Source: Ancylobacter rudongensis
Lineage (GTDB): Bacteria > Pseudomonadota > Alphaproteobacteria > Rhizobiales > Xanthobacteraceae
Direction of reading: 5' to 3'
Length of the DNA stretch: 64,000 nucleotides
Assembly (NCBI RefSeq): GCF_900100155.1
Contig: NZ_FMTP01000003.1
Location: forward strand, 62,001-126,000
A program made the translations under genes and the position numbers. Position 1 is the stretch's first letter, and each line of letters starts with the position of its first letter. Shown in pieces: positions 41,801-50,605 of this stretch. Under the pieces are notes generated by a model. The model saw nothing but the letters and a program-made list of their open reading frames with translations. It was not told where the DNA came from and searched no databases.

Positions 41801-44007
41801 ACGAGTTCATCGAGCAGTTCCTCATCGAGGCGCGCGAGCTGGTCGAGCAGGGCACCGCCGACCTGCTGGCGGCGGAGGAGCGCCCGCGCGACGCGGCGGC
41901 GATCGACGGCGCGTTTCGCGCCTTCCACACGCTGAAGGGCTCGGCCGGCATCATCGATTTCGCCGCCATGGCCCGCGCCCTGCACGCGGCGGAGGACGCG
42001 CTGTCGCAGGTGCGCGCCGGCGCGGTGCCGATCACCGGCGCCCTGATCGGCCAGTGCCTCACCTGCCTCGACCAGGTGGTGCACTGGCTCGACGCCATCG
42101 AGGCCACCGGCGAGCCGCCCGACGCGGCCGAGCGCGACGCCGACGCGGTGATCGCGCTGTTTGGTGCGGCAGAGGCCGCCGCGCCGCCTGCCGCCACCGG
42201 CCCGGCCGCGCTCGATGCCTGGCTGGCGACGCTTCCGGCGGCCGAGCCCGCAGGCGGGGCCCGCTGCGCCTTCGCCTATACCCCCGCCGAGGACGCGTTT
42301 TTTCGCGGCGAGGACCCGCTCGCCACCGTGCAGGCGCTTCCCGGCCTGCTGGCCCTCGACCTCGTCCTTGACGGGGCGACGGTGGACCCGGCCGAGATCG
42401 ACCCGTTCCATTGCCGGCTCACCCTCTTCATCCTCTGTTCGGAGCCCCGCGCCCGGCTGGAGTTGGCCTTTGCCGGCCTGTCGGGCACGGTCGACTGGCG
42501 CGATCTCGCCCCGCCGGCGGCGCCCGGCGCGGGGACGCCCGTCGCCGCCGGCCAGCTGATCGCGGCGCAGATCGCGCTGCTGCGCGGGCCGGAGGACGAG
42601 GGTTCTGCCGGCCGGCGGGCAAGCGCCCTGCGCGCCGCATTGCAGGTGCTGCGGGCCAGCGGCCGCGACGTTGAGGCCGCCGCGCTGGAGCGTCTCGCTG
42701 ACGCCGGCGCGACGCCACAAAGGCTCGCCGACGCGCTGGACGAAGCGCGGGCCGATACGCACGCGGCGCCCTCCCCGTTCGTCCCCGGGACGGAGCCGGT
42801 GATCGCCGATGTCGGGGCGCGCTCGCTGCGGGTCGATGTCGAGCGCATCGACGCGCTGGTCCGCCTCACCGGCGAATTCACCGTGCTGAAGACGCAGGCC
42901 GCCCATCATGCCCGGCTGGCGGCCGAGACCACCAGCACGGGCGAGGCCAGGGAACTGGCCGCCAAGGAACTGGCGACGCAGCTGAAATCCCATCACGAGA
43001 CGCTGGAGCGGCTGGTCGGCGCGCTCCAGCATGCCGTGCTCGGCATCCGCGTGCTGCCGCTGCGCCATGTCTTCCAGCGCCTGCCGCGGCTGGTGCGCGA
43101 CATGTCGGACGCGCTGGGCAAGCCGATCCGCCTCGTCATCGAGGGCGAGGAAACCGAGGCGGACAAGGCCATCGTCGAGGCGCTGTTCGAGCCGCTGCTG
43201 CACATTCTGCGCAACGCCGCCGATCACGGCATCGAGCCGGCGGGCGCCCGTGCCGCCGCCGGCAAGCCGGAAACCGGCATCGTCGCGGTGCGGGCCCGCC
43301 GCGTCGAGGACCGCCTCACCATCGAGGTCGAGGATGACGGCGCCGGCATCGACACAGCCCGCCTGCGCGCCCGCGCCGGGGAGCGCGGGCTGGCCAGCCC
43401 CGCCGTGCTGGCGGCGATGAGCGAGGAAGAGGCGCTGGACCTGATCTTCGCCCCCGGCTTCTCCACCCGCGACGAGGTGACAGGCTATTCCGGGCGCGGG
43501 GTCGGCATGGACGCGGTGCGCGTCGCCCTGGCCCGGCTCGGTGGCCGGGTCCGAGTTCACAGCCGGCCGGGCGAGGGCACGCGCCTGGCGCTGAGCCTCC
43601 CGGTCAGCGTGATGAAGACCGATGTCCTCTCGGTGGAATCGGGCGGGCAGGTGCTGGGCATTCCGCTGGAGGCGGTAGTGGAGACGGCGCGCCTCCCGCG
43701 CAGCGCCATCTCCCGCATCGGTGCGGCCAGCGTCTTCGTCTGGCGCGAGCGCACCCTGCCGCTGATCGACCTCGCTCAAGCCATGGGCCTTGCCCCCGCG
43801 CCGGCCGGCGGCGGCGACGCGCGTATCGTCATCACCCGCCTCAATGGCGAACTTGGCGGGCTGGAGGTGGAGCGGCTGGGCGCCCGCATGGAGGTGATGC
43901 TGCGGCCGCTGGAAGGGCTGCTCGCCGGCCTGCCCTGCCACGGCACCACCCTGCTCGGTGATGGCCGCGTGCTGATCGTCCTCGATCTCGAGGCGTTGCA
44001 GCCATGA
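41797..44007 (+). CDS. cheA: Chemotaxis histidine kinase CheA
   Basis: A 736-residue kinase with an Hpt (P1) domain at the N-terminus, His44 in FHTLKGSAG, a non-standard middle region (about 130-330) in place of a clear P2, dimerisation P3, ATPase P4 with HILRNAADHGIE, VEDDGAGID and GYSGRGVGMDAV, and a CheW-like P5 (from about 605, DVLSVESGGQVLGIPLEAV). GTG 41797 overlaps the cheY stop. It should phosphorylate the two receivers and CheB of the operon. Confidence 0.95.
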   Translation: MNEFIEQFLIEARELVEQGTADLLAAEERPRDAAAIDGAFRAFHTLKGSAGIIDFAAMARALHAAEDALSQVRAGAVPITGALIGQCLTCLDQVVHWLDAIEATGEPPDAAERDADAVIALFGAAEAAAPPAATGPAALDAWLATLPAAEPAGGARCAFAYTPAEDAFFRGEDPLATVQALPGLLALDLVLDGATVDPAEIDPFHCRLTLFILCSEPRARLELAFAGLSGTVDWRDLAPPAAPGAGTPVAAGQLIAAQIALLRGPEDEGSAGRRASALRAALQVLRASGRDVEAAALERLADAGATPQRLADALDEARADTHAAPSPFVPGTEPVIADVGARSLRVDVERIDALVRLTGEFTVLKTQAAHHARLAAETTSTGEARELAAKELATQLKSHHETLERLVGALQHAVLGIRVLPLRHVFQRLPRLVRDMSDALGKPIRLVIEGEETEADKAIVEALFEPLLHILRNAADHGIEPAGARAAAGKPETGIVAVRARRVEDRLTIEVEDDGAGIDTARLRARAGERGLASPAVLAAMSEEEALDLIFAPGFSTRDEVTGYSGRGVGMDAVRVALARLGGRVRVHSRPGEGTRLALSLPVSVMKTDVLSVESGGQVLGIPLEAVVETARLPRSAISRIGAASVFVWRERTLPLIDLAQAMGLAPAPAGGGDARIVITRLNGELGGLEVERLGARMEVMLRPLEGLLAGLPCHGTTLLGDGRVLIVLDLEALQP

Positions 44008-44017
44008 GGGAGAAGAC

Positions 44018-44290
44018 ATGACGGTACGGTTTGCCGCCGACGGCACGATCCATCTCGAAGGCCTCTGCGGCAGCGAGGAGGCGGAGGCGCTGCTGGCTCA
44101 GCTCATCGCCACGCCCGGCGCCGTCGTCGACTGGCAGGGCTGCGAACAGGCGCACACGGCGGTGGTGCAGGTGCTGCTCGCTCTGCGCCCACGGCTTCGC
44201 GGCGTGCCGGCCAGCGCCTTTCTCGCCCGCCATGTAGCGCCGGTGCTGAACCGCCCGCCCGCTGGCGGCGTGGCCCGGCTTGAGGCATAG
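44018..44290 (+). CDS. Small STAS-like domain protein
   Basis: A 90-residue protein with the predicted beta-alpha layout of a STAS domain: a beta strand pair at the N-terminus, then VVDWQGCEQAHTAVVQVLLALRP, which matches the central 'strand, D-x-S/T loop, helix' of anti-sigma-factor antagonists. The ATG follows GGGAG. It sits 10 bp after cheA, and its stop touches the next ATG. If the domain call is right, it could link the array to a partner-switching output. The assignment rests on pattern and length only. Confidence 0.6.
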   Translation: MTVRFAADGTIHLEGLCGSEEAEALLAQLIATPGAVVDWQGCEQAHTAVVQVLLALRPRLRGVPASAFLARHVAPVLNRPPAGGVARLEA

Positions 44291-44341
44291 ATGCTCACTC
44301 GTGACCCACAGCGCGACAATGTCCGCCGGAGCCGTCTCCCC

Positions 44342-44719
44342 ATGCCGTTCCAAGTTCTCATCGTCGACGACAGCAAGCTCGCCCGGATGGCGATCGCCAA
44401 GGCCATGAACAAGCTCCATCCCGACTGGGCGCGCAGCGAGGCCAGCAATGCCGACGACGCCCTCGCCCTCGCCGGCCAGCAGCCCTTCGATATCGCCCTT
44501 TTGGACTTCAACATGCCCGGCCGCGACGGGCTGCAGCTGGCGTCCGAGCTGCGCGATTTGATGCCCGGCATCGCCATGGCCATCATCTCGGCCAATCATC
44601 AGAAGGAAATTATCGCCCAGGCGCATGATGTCGGCGCGATATTTCTCTCCAAGCCCTTGACGGAAGACGAGTTGGGCCAATTTCTCGCTCAGGTGCAGCT
44701 GTCCAAGGGAAGCATGTGA
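44342..44719 (+). CDS. Second single-domain response regulator
   Basis: A 125-residue receiver with LIVDDSKLARM, phospho-acceptor Asp55 in ALLDFNMPGRDG, ISANHQ and FLSKPLTEDE. ATG 44342 starts right at the domain. ATG 44291, directly after the STAS gene stop and behind GAGG, would add 17 residues and cannot be excluded. It is coupled to the cheC gene (GTGA), which suggests that CheC dephosphorylates this receiver. Confidence 0.9.
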   Translation: MPFQVLIVDDSKLARMAIAKAMNKLHPDWARSEASNADDALALAGQQPFDIALLDFNMPGRDGLQLASELRDLMPGIAMAIISANHQKEIIAQAHDVGAIFLSKPLTEDELGQFLAQVQLSKGSM

Positions 44720-45378
44720 GCAACCAGAGCCCCCTTGCCCTCAGCGAGCTGCAGATCGACGCGCTGACCGAGCTGGTCAATCTCGGCGTCAGCCGGGCGG
44801 CCGTGAGCCTGCGCGAGCTGGTCGGCCGGCAGGTGCTGCTCTCCGTGCCGCGGGTGACGCTGCTCAGCCGCGACGACGCGATCGAGATCGTCGGCGCCAC
44901 CGAGGAGAAGCAGCTGGTCGCCGTCCACCAGCTGTTCGAGGGCGACATCACCGGCCGCGCCTTGCTGATCTTCCCGGAGATCAACAGCCTGGAACTGGTC
45001 CGTGCCGTCACCGGCGGCGGGCTGCCGCTGGAAGACATCATCGAGCTGGAACAGGAAGCGCTGGCGGAAACCGGCAACATCATCCTCAATGGCTGCCTGG
45101 CGACCATCGCCAACATGCTGCACCGCAGCCTCAAAATGTCGTTGCCGGAAATCCTGCGCGGCGACAGCCACGACCTGTTCGAGCTGGCGCCGGCGCCCGA
45201 ATCTGGCGATGTGGTGCTGTTCCTCTACATCAACTTCGCCGTGCGCGAGCGCGACATTCGCGGCTACATCGCGATGCTGATGGACATGCCCTCGCTGGCC
45301 GCGCTGGAAGGGCTGCTCGACGAGTTCATCGAGCGCACAGCGGGCGGAATGGCGCCTGAGGCCAATGCCCCTGTCTGA
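44716..45378 (+). CDS. cheC: CheC-type phosphatase
   Basis: A 220-residue protein with the CheC/FliY pattern of two internally repeated active-site helices, each with E-x-x-N: LTELVNLGVSRAAVSLREL near residue 18 and LAETGNIILNGCLATIANML near residue 117. Family members dephosphorylate CheY-P. GTG 44716 overlaps the stop of the preceding receiver gene. CheC is mostly known from Bacillus, Thermotoga and archaea; it is not part of the standard alphaproteobacterial set. Confidence 0.85.
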   Translation: MSNQSPLALSELQIDALTELVNLGVSRAAVSLRELVGRQVLLSVPRVTLLSRDDAIEIVGATEEKQLVAVHQLFEGDITGRALLIFPEINSLELVRAVTGGGLPLEDIIELEQEALAETGNIILNGCLATIANMLHRSLKMSLPEILRGDSHDLFELAPAPESGDVVLFLYINFAVRERDIRGYIAMLMDMPSLAALEGLLDEFIERTAGGMAPEANAPV

Positions 45379-47704
45379 CGATCATCTGGCCCACGCCATT
45401 GTCGACGGGCTGGATGGCGGCGTCATCGTCGTCGACCGCGCCGGGCGCGTGGTGGTGTGGAACGCGTGGATCGCCGCCGCCACTCGCCGCCCCGCCGCCG
45501 AATGTGTCGGCCAGACGCTGCCGGCGCTGTTTCCCGCCTTGCCGGCGCGCTTTCATTCCGCGCTGGCGGAAAGCTTCGCCTCCGGCGCCGCCAGCCTGCT
45601 CACCCATTCGCTGCATCCCGCCGTGTTGCCGCTGCGCACCCGCGCCGGCCTTCCCATGGTGCACAACACCTCGATCCGGGCGCTGGGGCCAAAACCGCAC
45701 GACTTCTGCCTGGTGCAGGTGGTCGATGTCACCGCCAGCGCCAATCGCGAGCGGGTGCTGCGCGAGCGGCAGAATGCCCGCTACCACGCGGTGGTCGACA
45801 GCGCCCATGACGCCATATTGACGCTCGACGCCGACGGGGTGATCCAGCTCGCCAACCCGTCCGCCGCCCGCCAGTTCGGCACCGCGCCCCAGGCACTGGT
45901 TGGCGCCACCCTGTCGACGCTGCTGGAGGAGCAGGAGGCCTGGCGCGCCGCCTGGGACAGCGTGCGCGCCGGCACGCCGCTCACCCGCCCGGTGGAAGTC
46001 ACCGCCCGCCGGCCGGACGGGGCGCCGAGCCATCTGGAACTCACCGCCTCGCGCTGGTCGAGCGATGGGCGCTTCTTCGTCACCGCCATCCTGCGCGATG
46101 TCAGCGAGCGCAAGGCGGCCGAGGCCGAGCTGCGCGGCCTCAACCTGACGCTGGAGCGGCGCGTGGCCGAGCGCACCGCCGACCGCGACCGCATGTGGCG
46201 CCTGTCCACCGACATCATGGTGGTCGGCCGGCTCGACGGCGTGGTCAACGCCACCAACCCGGCCTGGACCCGCATCCTCGGCTGGGAAGCCGAGCATCTC
46301 ACCGGCGCCAATCTTCTCGATTTCGTCCTGCCGACCGACCGGCCGCGCCTGCGCGAGATTCTGGCGGCGCTGAGCCAGGAGACCGCGCCGCAGCTCTTCG
46401 CGCTGCAGCTGCGCGCCCGCGATGGCGGTGTGCGCTGCATCGAATGGAGCGCGGTGGCCGCCGACGACCTGCTGCAGGCGGTGGGCCGCGACATCACCGC
46501 CGAGCGCGAGGCCGAGGAAGCGCTGCGCCGCACCGAGGAAGCACTGCGGCAGGCGCAGAAGATGGAGGCGGTCGGCCAGCTCACCGGCGGCATCGCGCAC
46601 GACTTCAACAACATGCTCACCGGCGTCATCGGCGCCGTCGACATCATGAAGCGGCGCCTCGCCTCCGGGCGCTTCGACGATCTCGACCGCTTCCTGGAGG
46701 TCGCCTCGGTCTCGGCCCAGCGCGCGGCGGCGCTGACCCAGCGCCTGCTTGCCTTCTCCCGCCGGCAGTCGCTGGATTCGCGGCCCGTGCACATCAATGC
46801 GCTGGTCGGCTCGCTGCACGACCTGCTGAGCCGGACGCTGGGTGAATCGATCGCGCTCGACATCGCCTGCGACGAGCGGGTGGGCTGGGGCACCGCCGAT
46901 GCCAACCAGCTGGAAAGCGCCATCCTCAACCTCGTCATCAATGCCCGCGACGCCATGCCCAATGGCGGGCGCCTCACCGTCAGCACGCGCCAGGCCGTGC
47001 TGGAAGCGCGCGAGGTGGCCGGCACGCCGGAGGCCAGGCCCGGCCGCTACGTCGTGATCGCCGTCACCGATACCGGCACCGGCATGACGCCCGACGTGCT
47101 GAGCAAGGTGTTCGAGCCGTTCTTCACCACCAAGCCGGTCGGGCTGGGCACCGGCCTCGGCCTGTCCATGGTCTATGGCTTCGCCCGCCAGAGCGAGGGC
47201 CATGTCGCGATCAGCAGCAGCCCGGGCAAGGGCACCACGGTGGAGCTTTTCCTCCCCGCCGCCGAACCGCCGGGCGAGACGGATGCCGACCTGCCGGCGG
47301 CGCTGGCCGAGGGCGACGGCCAGAGCGTGCTGCTGGTCGAGGACGACGCCTCGGTGCGGGTGCTGGTGGCCGACATTCTCGCCGAGCTCGGCTATGCCGC
47401 CATCGAGACCTCGGACGCGCCGGGCGCCATCGTCGAGCTCGCCTCCGGCCGCGACATCCAGCTGATGATCTCCGATGTCGGCCTGCCCGGCATGAATGGC
47501 CGCGAATTGGCCGAGGTGGCGCGCCGCCACCGCCCGGACCTGCCGATCCTGTTCCTCACCGGCTATGCCGGCGACACGGTGGCGCGCTCGCAGGTGCTCG
47601 GCACCCACATGGAAATGCTGACCAAGCCCTTCGCCATCGAGACGCTCGCCGCCAAGATCGAGGAAATGATGGCCGCCGCCGCCTTCCGGGCCGGCCAGCG
47701 CTAG
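45365..47704 (+). CDS. PAS-containing hybrid histidine kinase
   Basis: A 779-residue cytoplasmic protein without transmembrane segments. Three PAS-like domains are visible (about 8-125; 138-255 with HDAILTLDADGVIQLANPSA; 280-385 with VNATNPAWTRILGWEAEHLTG), joined by coiled coil. A HisKA domain (GGIAHDFNNMLTG), HATPase_c (NLVINARDAMPNGG, DTGTGMT, FFTTKPVGLGTGLGLS) and a C-terminal receiver (LMISDVGLPGMNG) follow. ATG 45365 overlaps the cheC end by 14 bp. Last gene of the chemosensory operon; it may cross-talk with CheA or be its downstream output. Confidence 0.93.
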   Translation: MPLSDDHLAHAIVDGLDGGVIVVDRAGRVVVWNAWIAAATRRPAAECVGQTLPALFPALPARFHSALAESFASGAASLLTHSLHPAVLPLRTRAGLPMVHNTSIRALGPKPHDFCLVQVVDVTASANRERVLRERQNARYHAVVDSAHDAILTLDADGVIQLANPSAARQFGTAPQALVGATLSTLLEEQEAWRAAWDSVRAGTPLTRPVEVTARRPDGAPSHLELTASRWSSDGRFFVTAILRDVSERKAAEAELRGLNLTLERRVAERTADRDRMWRLSTDIMVVGRLDGVVNATNPAWTRILGWEAEHLTGANLLDFVLPTDRPRLREILAALSQETAPQLFALQLRARDGGVRCIEWSAVAADDLLQAVGRDITAEREAEEALRRTEEALRQAQKMEAVGQLTGGIAHDFNNMLTGVIGAVDIMKRRLASGRFDDLDRFLEVASVSAQRAAALTQRLLAFSRRQSLDSRPVHINALVGSLHDLLSRTLGESIALDIACDERVGWGTADANQLESAILNLVINARDAMPNGGRLTVSTRQAVLEAREVAGTPEARPGRYVVIAVTDTGTGMTPDVLSKVFEPFFTTKPVGLGTGLGLSMVYGFARQSEGHVAISSSPGKGTTVELFLPAAEPPGETDADLPAALAEGDGQSVLLVEDDASVRVLVADILAELGYAAIETSDAPGAIVELASGRDIQLMISDVGLPGMNGRELAEVARRHRPDLPILFLTGYAGDTVARSQVLGTHMEMLTKPFAIETLAAKIEEMMAAAAFRAGQR

Positions 47705-47715
47705 GGGCAGGCGCG

Positions 47716-48612
47716 ATGGACACCCGCCATCTCGAAGCCTTCCGCGCCGTCTATGAAAACGGCTCGATGAGCGCTGCGGCCGTGCTGCTCGGCAAGTCGC
47801 AGCCGGCGATCAGCAATCTCATCGCCCGGCTGGAGGACGAGATCGGGCTGAAGCTGTTCCACCGCGCCCATGGCAGGCTGGAGGCGACGCCGGAGGCCGA
47901 GACCTTCTTCGCCGCCATCGTGCGCACGCTCGACGCGATGGAGCGCACGCTGGCGGTCTCGCGCAATCTCAAGGGCCTGTCCTCGGCGACGCTGCTGATC
48001 GCCAGCCCGCCGGGCCTCGCCACCTATCTGCTGCCCCCCATCATCGCCGATGTGCTGAAGGAGAATGCCGGCGCCACCGCCCGCTTCATCACCCGCTCCT
48101 CCTATGCGGTGCGCGATCTCGGCACCATCGGCGCCTTCGATGTGGGGTTCGCGGAACTGCCGATCGACATCCATGTCGCCTCGCTGGAGCTGTTCGAGGT
48201 GGCGTGCATGTGCGTGATGCGGGCCGACCATCCCCTTGCCGGGGAGCGCTGCGTCGGGCCGGAGCAGCTCGATTCCCAGCCCTTCGTCACGCTGTTTCCC
48301 GAGCACATCACCCATATCGCGGCGGCGGAAGCCTTCTTCGAAGCGCAGGCGCACTGGAACGTGGTGGCGGAGGTGGAGTTCTTCGGCACCGCCTGCGTGC
48401 TGGTGCAGCAGCTTGGCGCGGTGACGCTGGTCGATCCCGCCACCGCCCGCTTCTTCCAGGCGATGGGGCTGGTGGCGATCCCGTTCCGCCCGCTCGTGCC
48501 CTATCGCTTCGGCATGTTCCGCCCGAGCACCCGCCCGCCCTCGCGCATCTCGGTCGCCTTCATGGAGCGCTTCCGCCGCACCGTGGCGCCTGACCTCGCC
48601 GCGCCGCGCTGA
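47716..48612 (+). CDS. LysR-family regulator (OccR/NocR-like group)
   Basis: A 298-residue LysR protein with HTH GSMSAAAVLLGKSQPAISNLI (about 17-37) and an effector domain. The opening MDTRHLEAFRAVYENGSMSAAA resembles regulators of opine and amino acid catabolism. It is 11 bp after the hybrid kinase gene, but its role is more likely with the catabolic genes to the right, because a LysR-type dyad (48677-48695) lies upstream of the first of them. The effector is unknown. Confidence 0.9.
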   Translation: MDTRHLEAFRAVYENGSMSAAAVLLGKSQPAISNLIARLEDEIGLKLFHRAHGRLEATPEAETFFAAIVRTLDAMERTLAVSRNLKGLSSATLLIASPPGLATYLLPPIIADVLKENAGATARFITRSSYAVRDLGTIGAFDVGFAELPIDIHVASLELFEVACMCVMRADHPLAGERCVGPEQLDSQPFVTLFPEHITHIAAAEAFFEAQAHWNVVAEVEFFGTACVLVQQLGAVTLVDPATARFFQAMGLVAIPFRPLVPYRFGMFRPSTRPPSRISVAFMERFRRTVAPDLAAPR

Positions 48613-48676
48613 AAGCGGCGGCACCTCGCCACTCGCCCGCTCAATCCTGAGGCAGCGGCCGCCGCCGGGGCCGACT

Positions 48677-48695
48677 CCATAACTTTGCTTTATGG
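48677..48695. promoter_or_regulatory. LysR-type dyad upstream of the Rid gene
   Basis: CCATAA (48677-48682) and TTATGG (48690-48695) are perfectly inverted around 7 bases, giving ATAA-N7-TTAT, very close to the LysR recognition pattern ATAC-N7-GTAT. It lies about 65-85 bp downstream of the LysR gene and about 85-100 bp ahead of the Rid ATG. The rest of the 166-bp spacer shows nothing clear. Confidence 0.6.
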
Positions 48696-48778
48696 ATTCC
48701 CCGCTATTTCCTGTTTGACGCCGGCGCCAAATAGAACGGAGATCAGCGGGTGAAAACGGCCTGCTTGAGGGAGCCCGC

Positions 48779-49273
48779 ATGACCCACTCGGCGACACGGC
48801 GTGTGGCGGAACTCGGCCTCGTCCTGCCCAGCGCGGGCGGCGGCGCGGACTATTACGGCACGCTCTACGGCAAGATGAAGCCGCATTATCTCAGCGACAA
48901 GCTGCTCTTCCTCTCCGGCCAGACGGCGGGCGTCGACGCGGATGGCAAGGTGCTGTTTCCCGGCCGGCTCGGGCGCGATCTCACCGTCGAGCAAGGCTAT
49001 GAGGCCGCGCGCCTCACCGCGCTCAACTGCCTGGGCTGCATCAAGGACGCGGTCGGCGACCTCGACCGGGTGAAGGGGCTGGTGCGCTCGCTCAACTTCA
49101 TCGCCTGCGACCCCTCTTTCACCCAGCCGCACCTCGTGGCGAGCGGGCTTTCCGACCTGTTCGAGCAGGTGTTCGGCCCGGAGATCGGGGTGGGCGGGCG
49201 CGCCTCGATCGGCGTGATGTCGCTGGCCGACGATTACTGTTTTGAGACCTGGGTGACGGTGGAGCTCCACTGA
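48779..49273 (+). CDS. Rid family protein (YjgF/RidA-like)
   Basis: A 164-residue protein with the Rid fold signatures: a conserved SGQ (LLFLSGQTAGVD), the mid helix GYEAARLTALNCLGCIKDAVGDLDRV, LVRSLNFIACDP, and the active-site Arg in GGRASIGVMSLA. RidA hydrolyses reactive enamine/imine intermediates; this longer subgroup is often found beside amino-compound degradation genes, as here. The ATG follows GAGGGAG. Confidence 0.88.
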   Translation: MTHSATRRVAELGLVLPSAGGGADYYGTLYGKMKPHYLSDKLLFLSGQTAGVDADGKVLFPGRLGRDLTVEQGYEAARLTALNCLGCIKDAVGDLDRVKGLVRSLNFIACDPSFTQPHLVASGLSDLFEQVFGPEIGVGGRASIGVMSLADDYCFETWVTVELH

Positions 49274-49364
49274 CCCCGACACCAACCGAACCAACCACAC
49301 GGCCAGAAGGCCGGGACCTTCCGCAGCGTGCCGAACGCACCGTCTCTTCCAGAGGAGAACACGC

Positions 49365-50486
49365 ATGACGATCACTCGCATTGCTGCTGCCATGCTCGGC
49401 ATCGGCCTTCTCGCCTCCCCCGGCATGGCGCGGGCGGAGGAGATCACCATCGGCTTCACCGCCGCGCTCTCCGGCGACTTCGCCGCCTTCGGCCTCAACA
49501 TGCGCAAGGGCCTCGACCTCGCGGTGGAGGCGCTGAACAAGAAGGGCGGCAACACTTACAAGATCGACGCGGTGGATGATCGCGGCGAGGCCCGCGAGGG
49601 TGTGCTGATCGCCCAGCGCTTCTGCTCCGACAAGAATGTCGACGTGGTGATGGGCTATTCCTTCTCCTCCATCGCGCTCGCCGCCATCCCGGTGTTCAAC
49701 GAGTGCAAGCTCCCCGTCCTGGCCTCCGCCGTCACCAGCCCGGCGCTGTCCAATGTCAGCCCCTATTTCCGCCGCAACGTGCTCACCGACGCGGTGCAGG
49801 GCGCGATGATGGGCGACTATGCCGCCAAGACGCTGGGGCTGAAGCAGATCTATGTGCTGAACCAGCAGGATGATTACGGCATCGGCGTCGCCAAGGCGTT
49901 CTCCGAGGCGGCCGAAAAGGACGGCGCCACCATCGTCGGCACCGAATCCTACCTGCTCGGCTCGAAGGATTTCCGCACCCTGCTGACCAAGGTGCGCGCC
50001 GCCAAGCCCGACGCCATCTTCATCGGCGGCTTCTACACCGAAGCGGCGAAGATCGCCGAGCAGGCCCGCGCCCTCGGCATCAAGGCGCAGCTTCTCTCCA
50101 CCGACGGCGCGCTCAATGTCGAGCTGATGAAGCTCGGCCGCGGCGCGGTGGAAGGCATGATCGTCTACGGCATGTTCGATCCGGCGGTGGCCACCCCGGC
50201 GACGGAGGGTTTCCTCACCGCCTACAAGGCGACCTTCAAGGAAGACCCGAGCGCCTGGGCGGCGCTGGGCTATGATGCCGGCATGGCGCTCGGCGCGGCG
50301 GTGGAACTCGCGGCCAAGGACGGCCCCGTCACCCGCGAGAGCCTGAACACCGCCTTCGGCAAGCTGAAAGACGTGCCCGGCGTCACCGGCCCCACCACCT
50401 TCGACGCCTCGGGCGACCGCGCCGGCGCGCTGTATTTCCTCGAAGTGAAGGACGGCACCTTCGGCCTCGCCCCCAAGCAGCCGTGA
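49365..50486 (+). CDS. Liv-type ABC importer periplasmic binding protein
   Basis: A 373-residue type I binding protein with signal peptide MTITRIAAAMLGIGLLAS ending ARAEE. Family marks are IGFTAALSGDFAAFGLNMRKGLDLAVE, DRGEAREGVLIAQRFCSDKNVDVVMG and QQDDYGIGVAKAF. The ATG follows AGAGGAGA. Members bind branched-chain amino acids, amides, urea or aromatic acids, so the ligand cannot be read from the family alone. It is the first transport gene of a long catabolic operon. Confidence 0.92.
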   Translation: MTITRIAAAMLGIGLLASPGMARAEEITIGFTAALSGDFAAFGLNMRKGLDLAVEALNKKGGNTYKIDAVDDRGEAREGVLIAQRFCSDKNVDVVMGYSFSSIALAAIPVFNECKLPVLASAVTSPALSNVSPYFRRNVLTDAVQGAMMGDYAAKTLGLKQIYVLNQQDDYGIGVAKAFSEAAEKDGATIVGTESYLLGSKDFRTLLTKVRAAKPDAIFIGGFYTEAAKIAEQARALGIKAQLLSTDGALNVELMKLGRGAVEGMIVYGMFDPAVATPATEGFLTAYKATFKEDPSAWAALGYDAGMALGAAVELAAKDGPVTRESLNTAFGKLKDVPGVTGPTTFDASGDRAGALYFLEVKDGTFGLAPKQP

Positions 50487-50498
50487 GGCCGAACGTCT

Positions 50499-50605
50499 CC
50501 CTCTCCCCGTCGGGGAGAGGGCTGGGGTGAGGGGACAGCCCGGCTACCGACCCGCCCCCTCACCGACCCGCTGACGCGGGCCACCTCTCCCCACCGGGGA
50601 GAGGG
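50499..50605. repeat. Composite palindromic intergenic element
   Basis: Two hairpins, CCCTCTCCCCG/CGGGGAGAGGG (50499-50521) and CCTCTCCCC/GGGGAGAGG (50584-50604), frame an inner inverted pair GGTGAGGGG and CCCCTCACC. The same kind of element (CTCTCCCC...GGGGAGAGG with GGGTGAGGGG) is common between genes in Hyphomicrobiales. It fills most of the 203-bp gap between the binding-protein and permease genes and would fold strongly in RNA. Confidence 0.75.

Noticed and set aside
41767-44046. A 759-codon minus-strand frame opposite cheA
   Set aside because: The plus-strand frame encodes an intact CheA with Hpt, ATPase and CheW-like domains; the antisense product is low-complexity and unrecognisable.
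45326-47608. A 760-codon minus-strand frame opposite the hybrid kinase
   Set aside because: The plus strand has full PAS, HisKA, HATPase and receiver motifs; the antisense frame is a GC-bias shadow.
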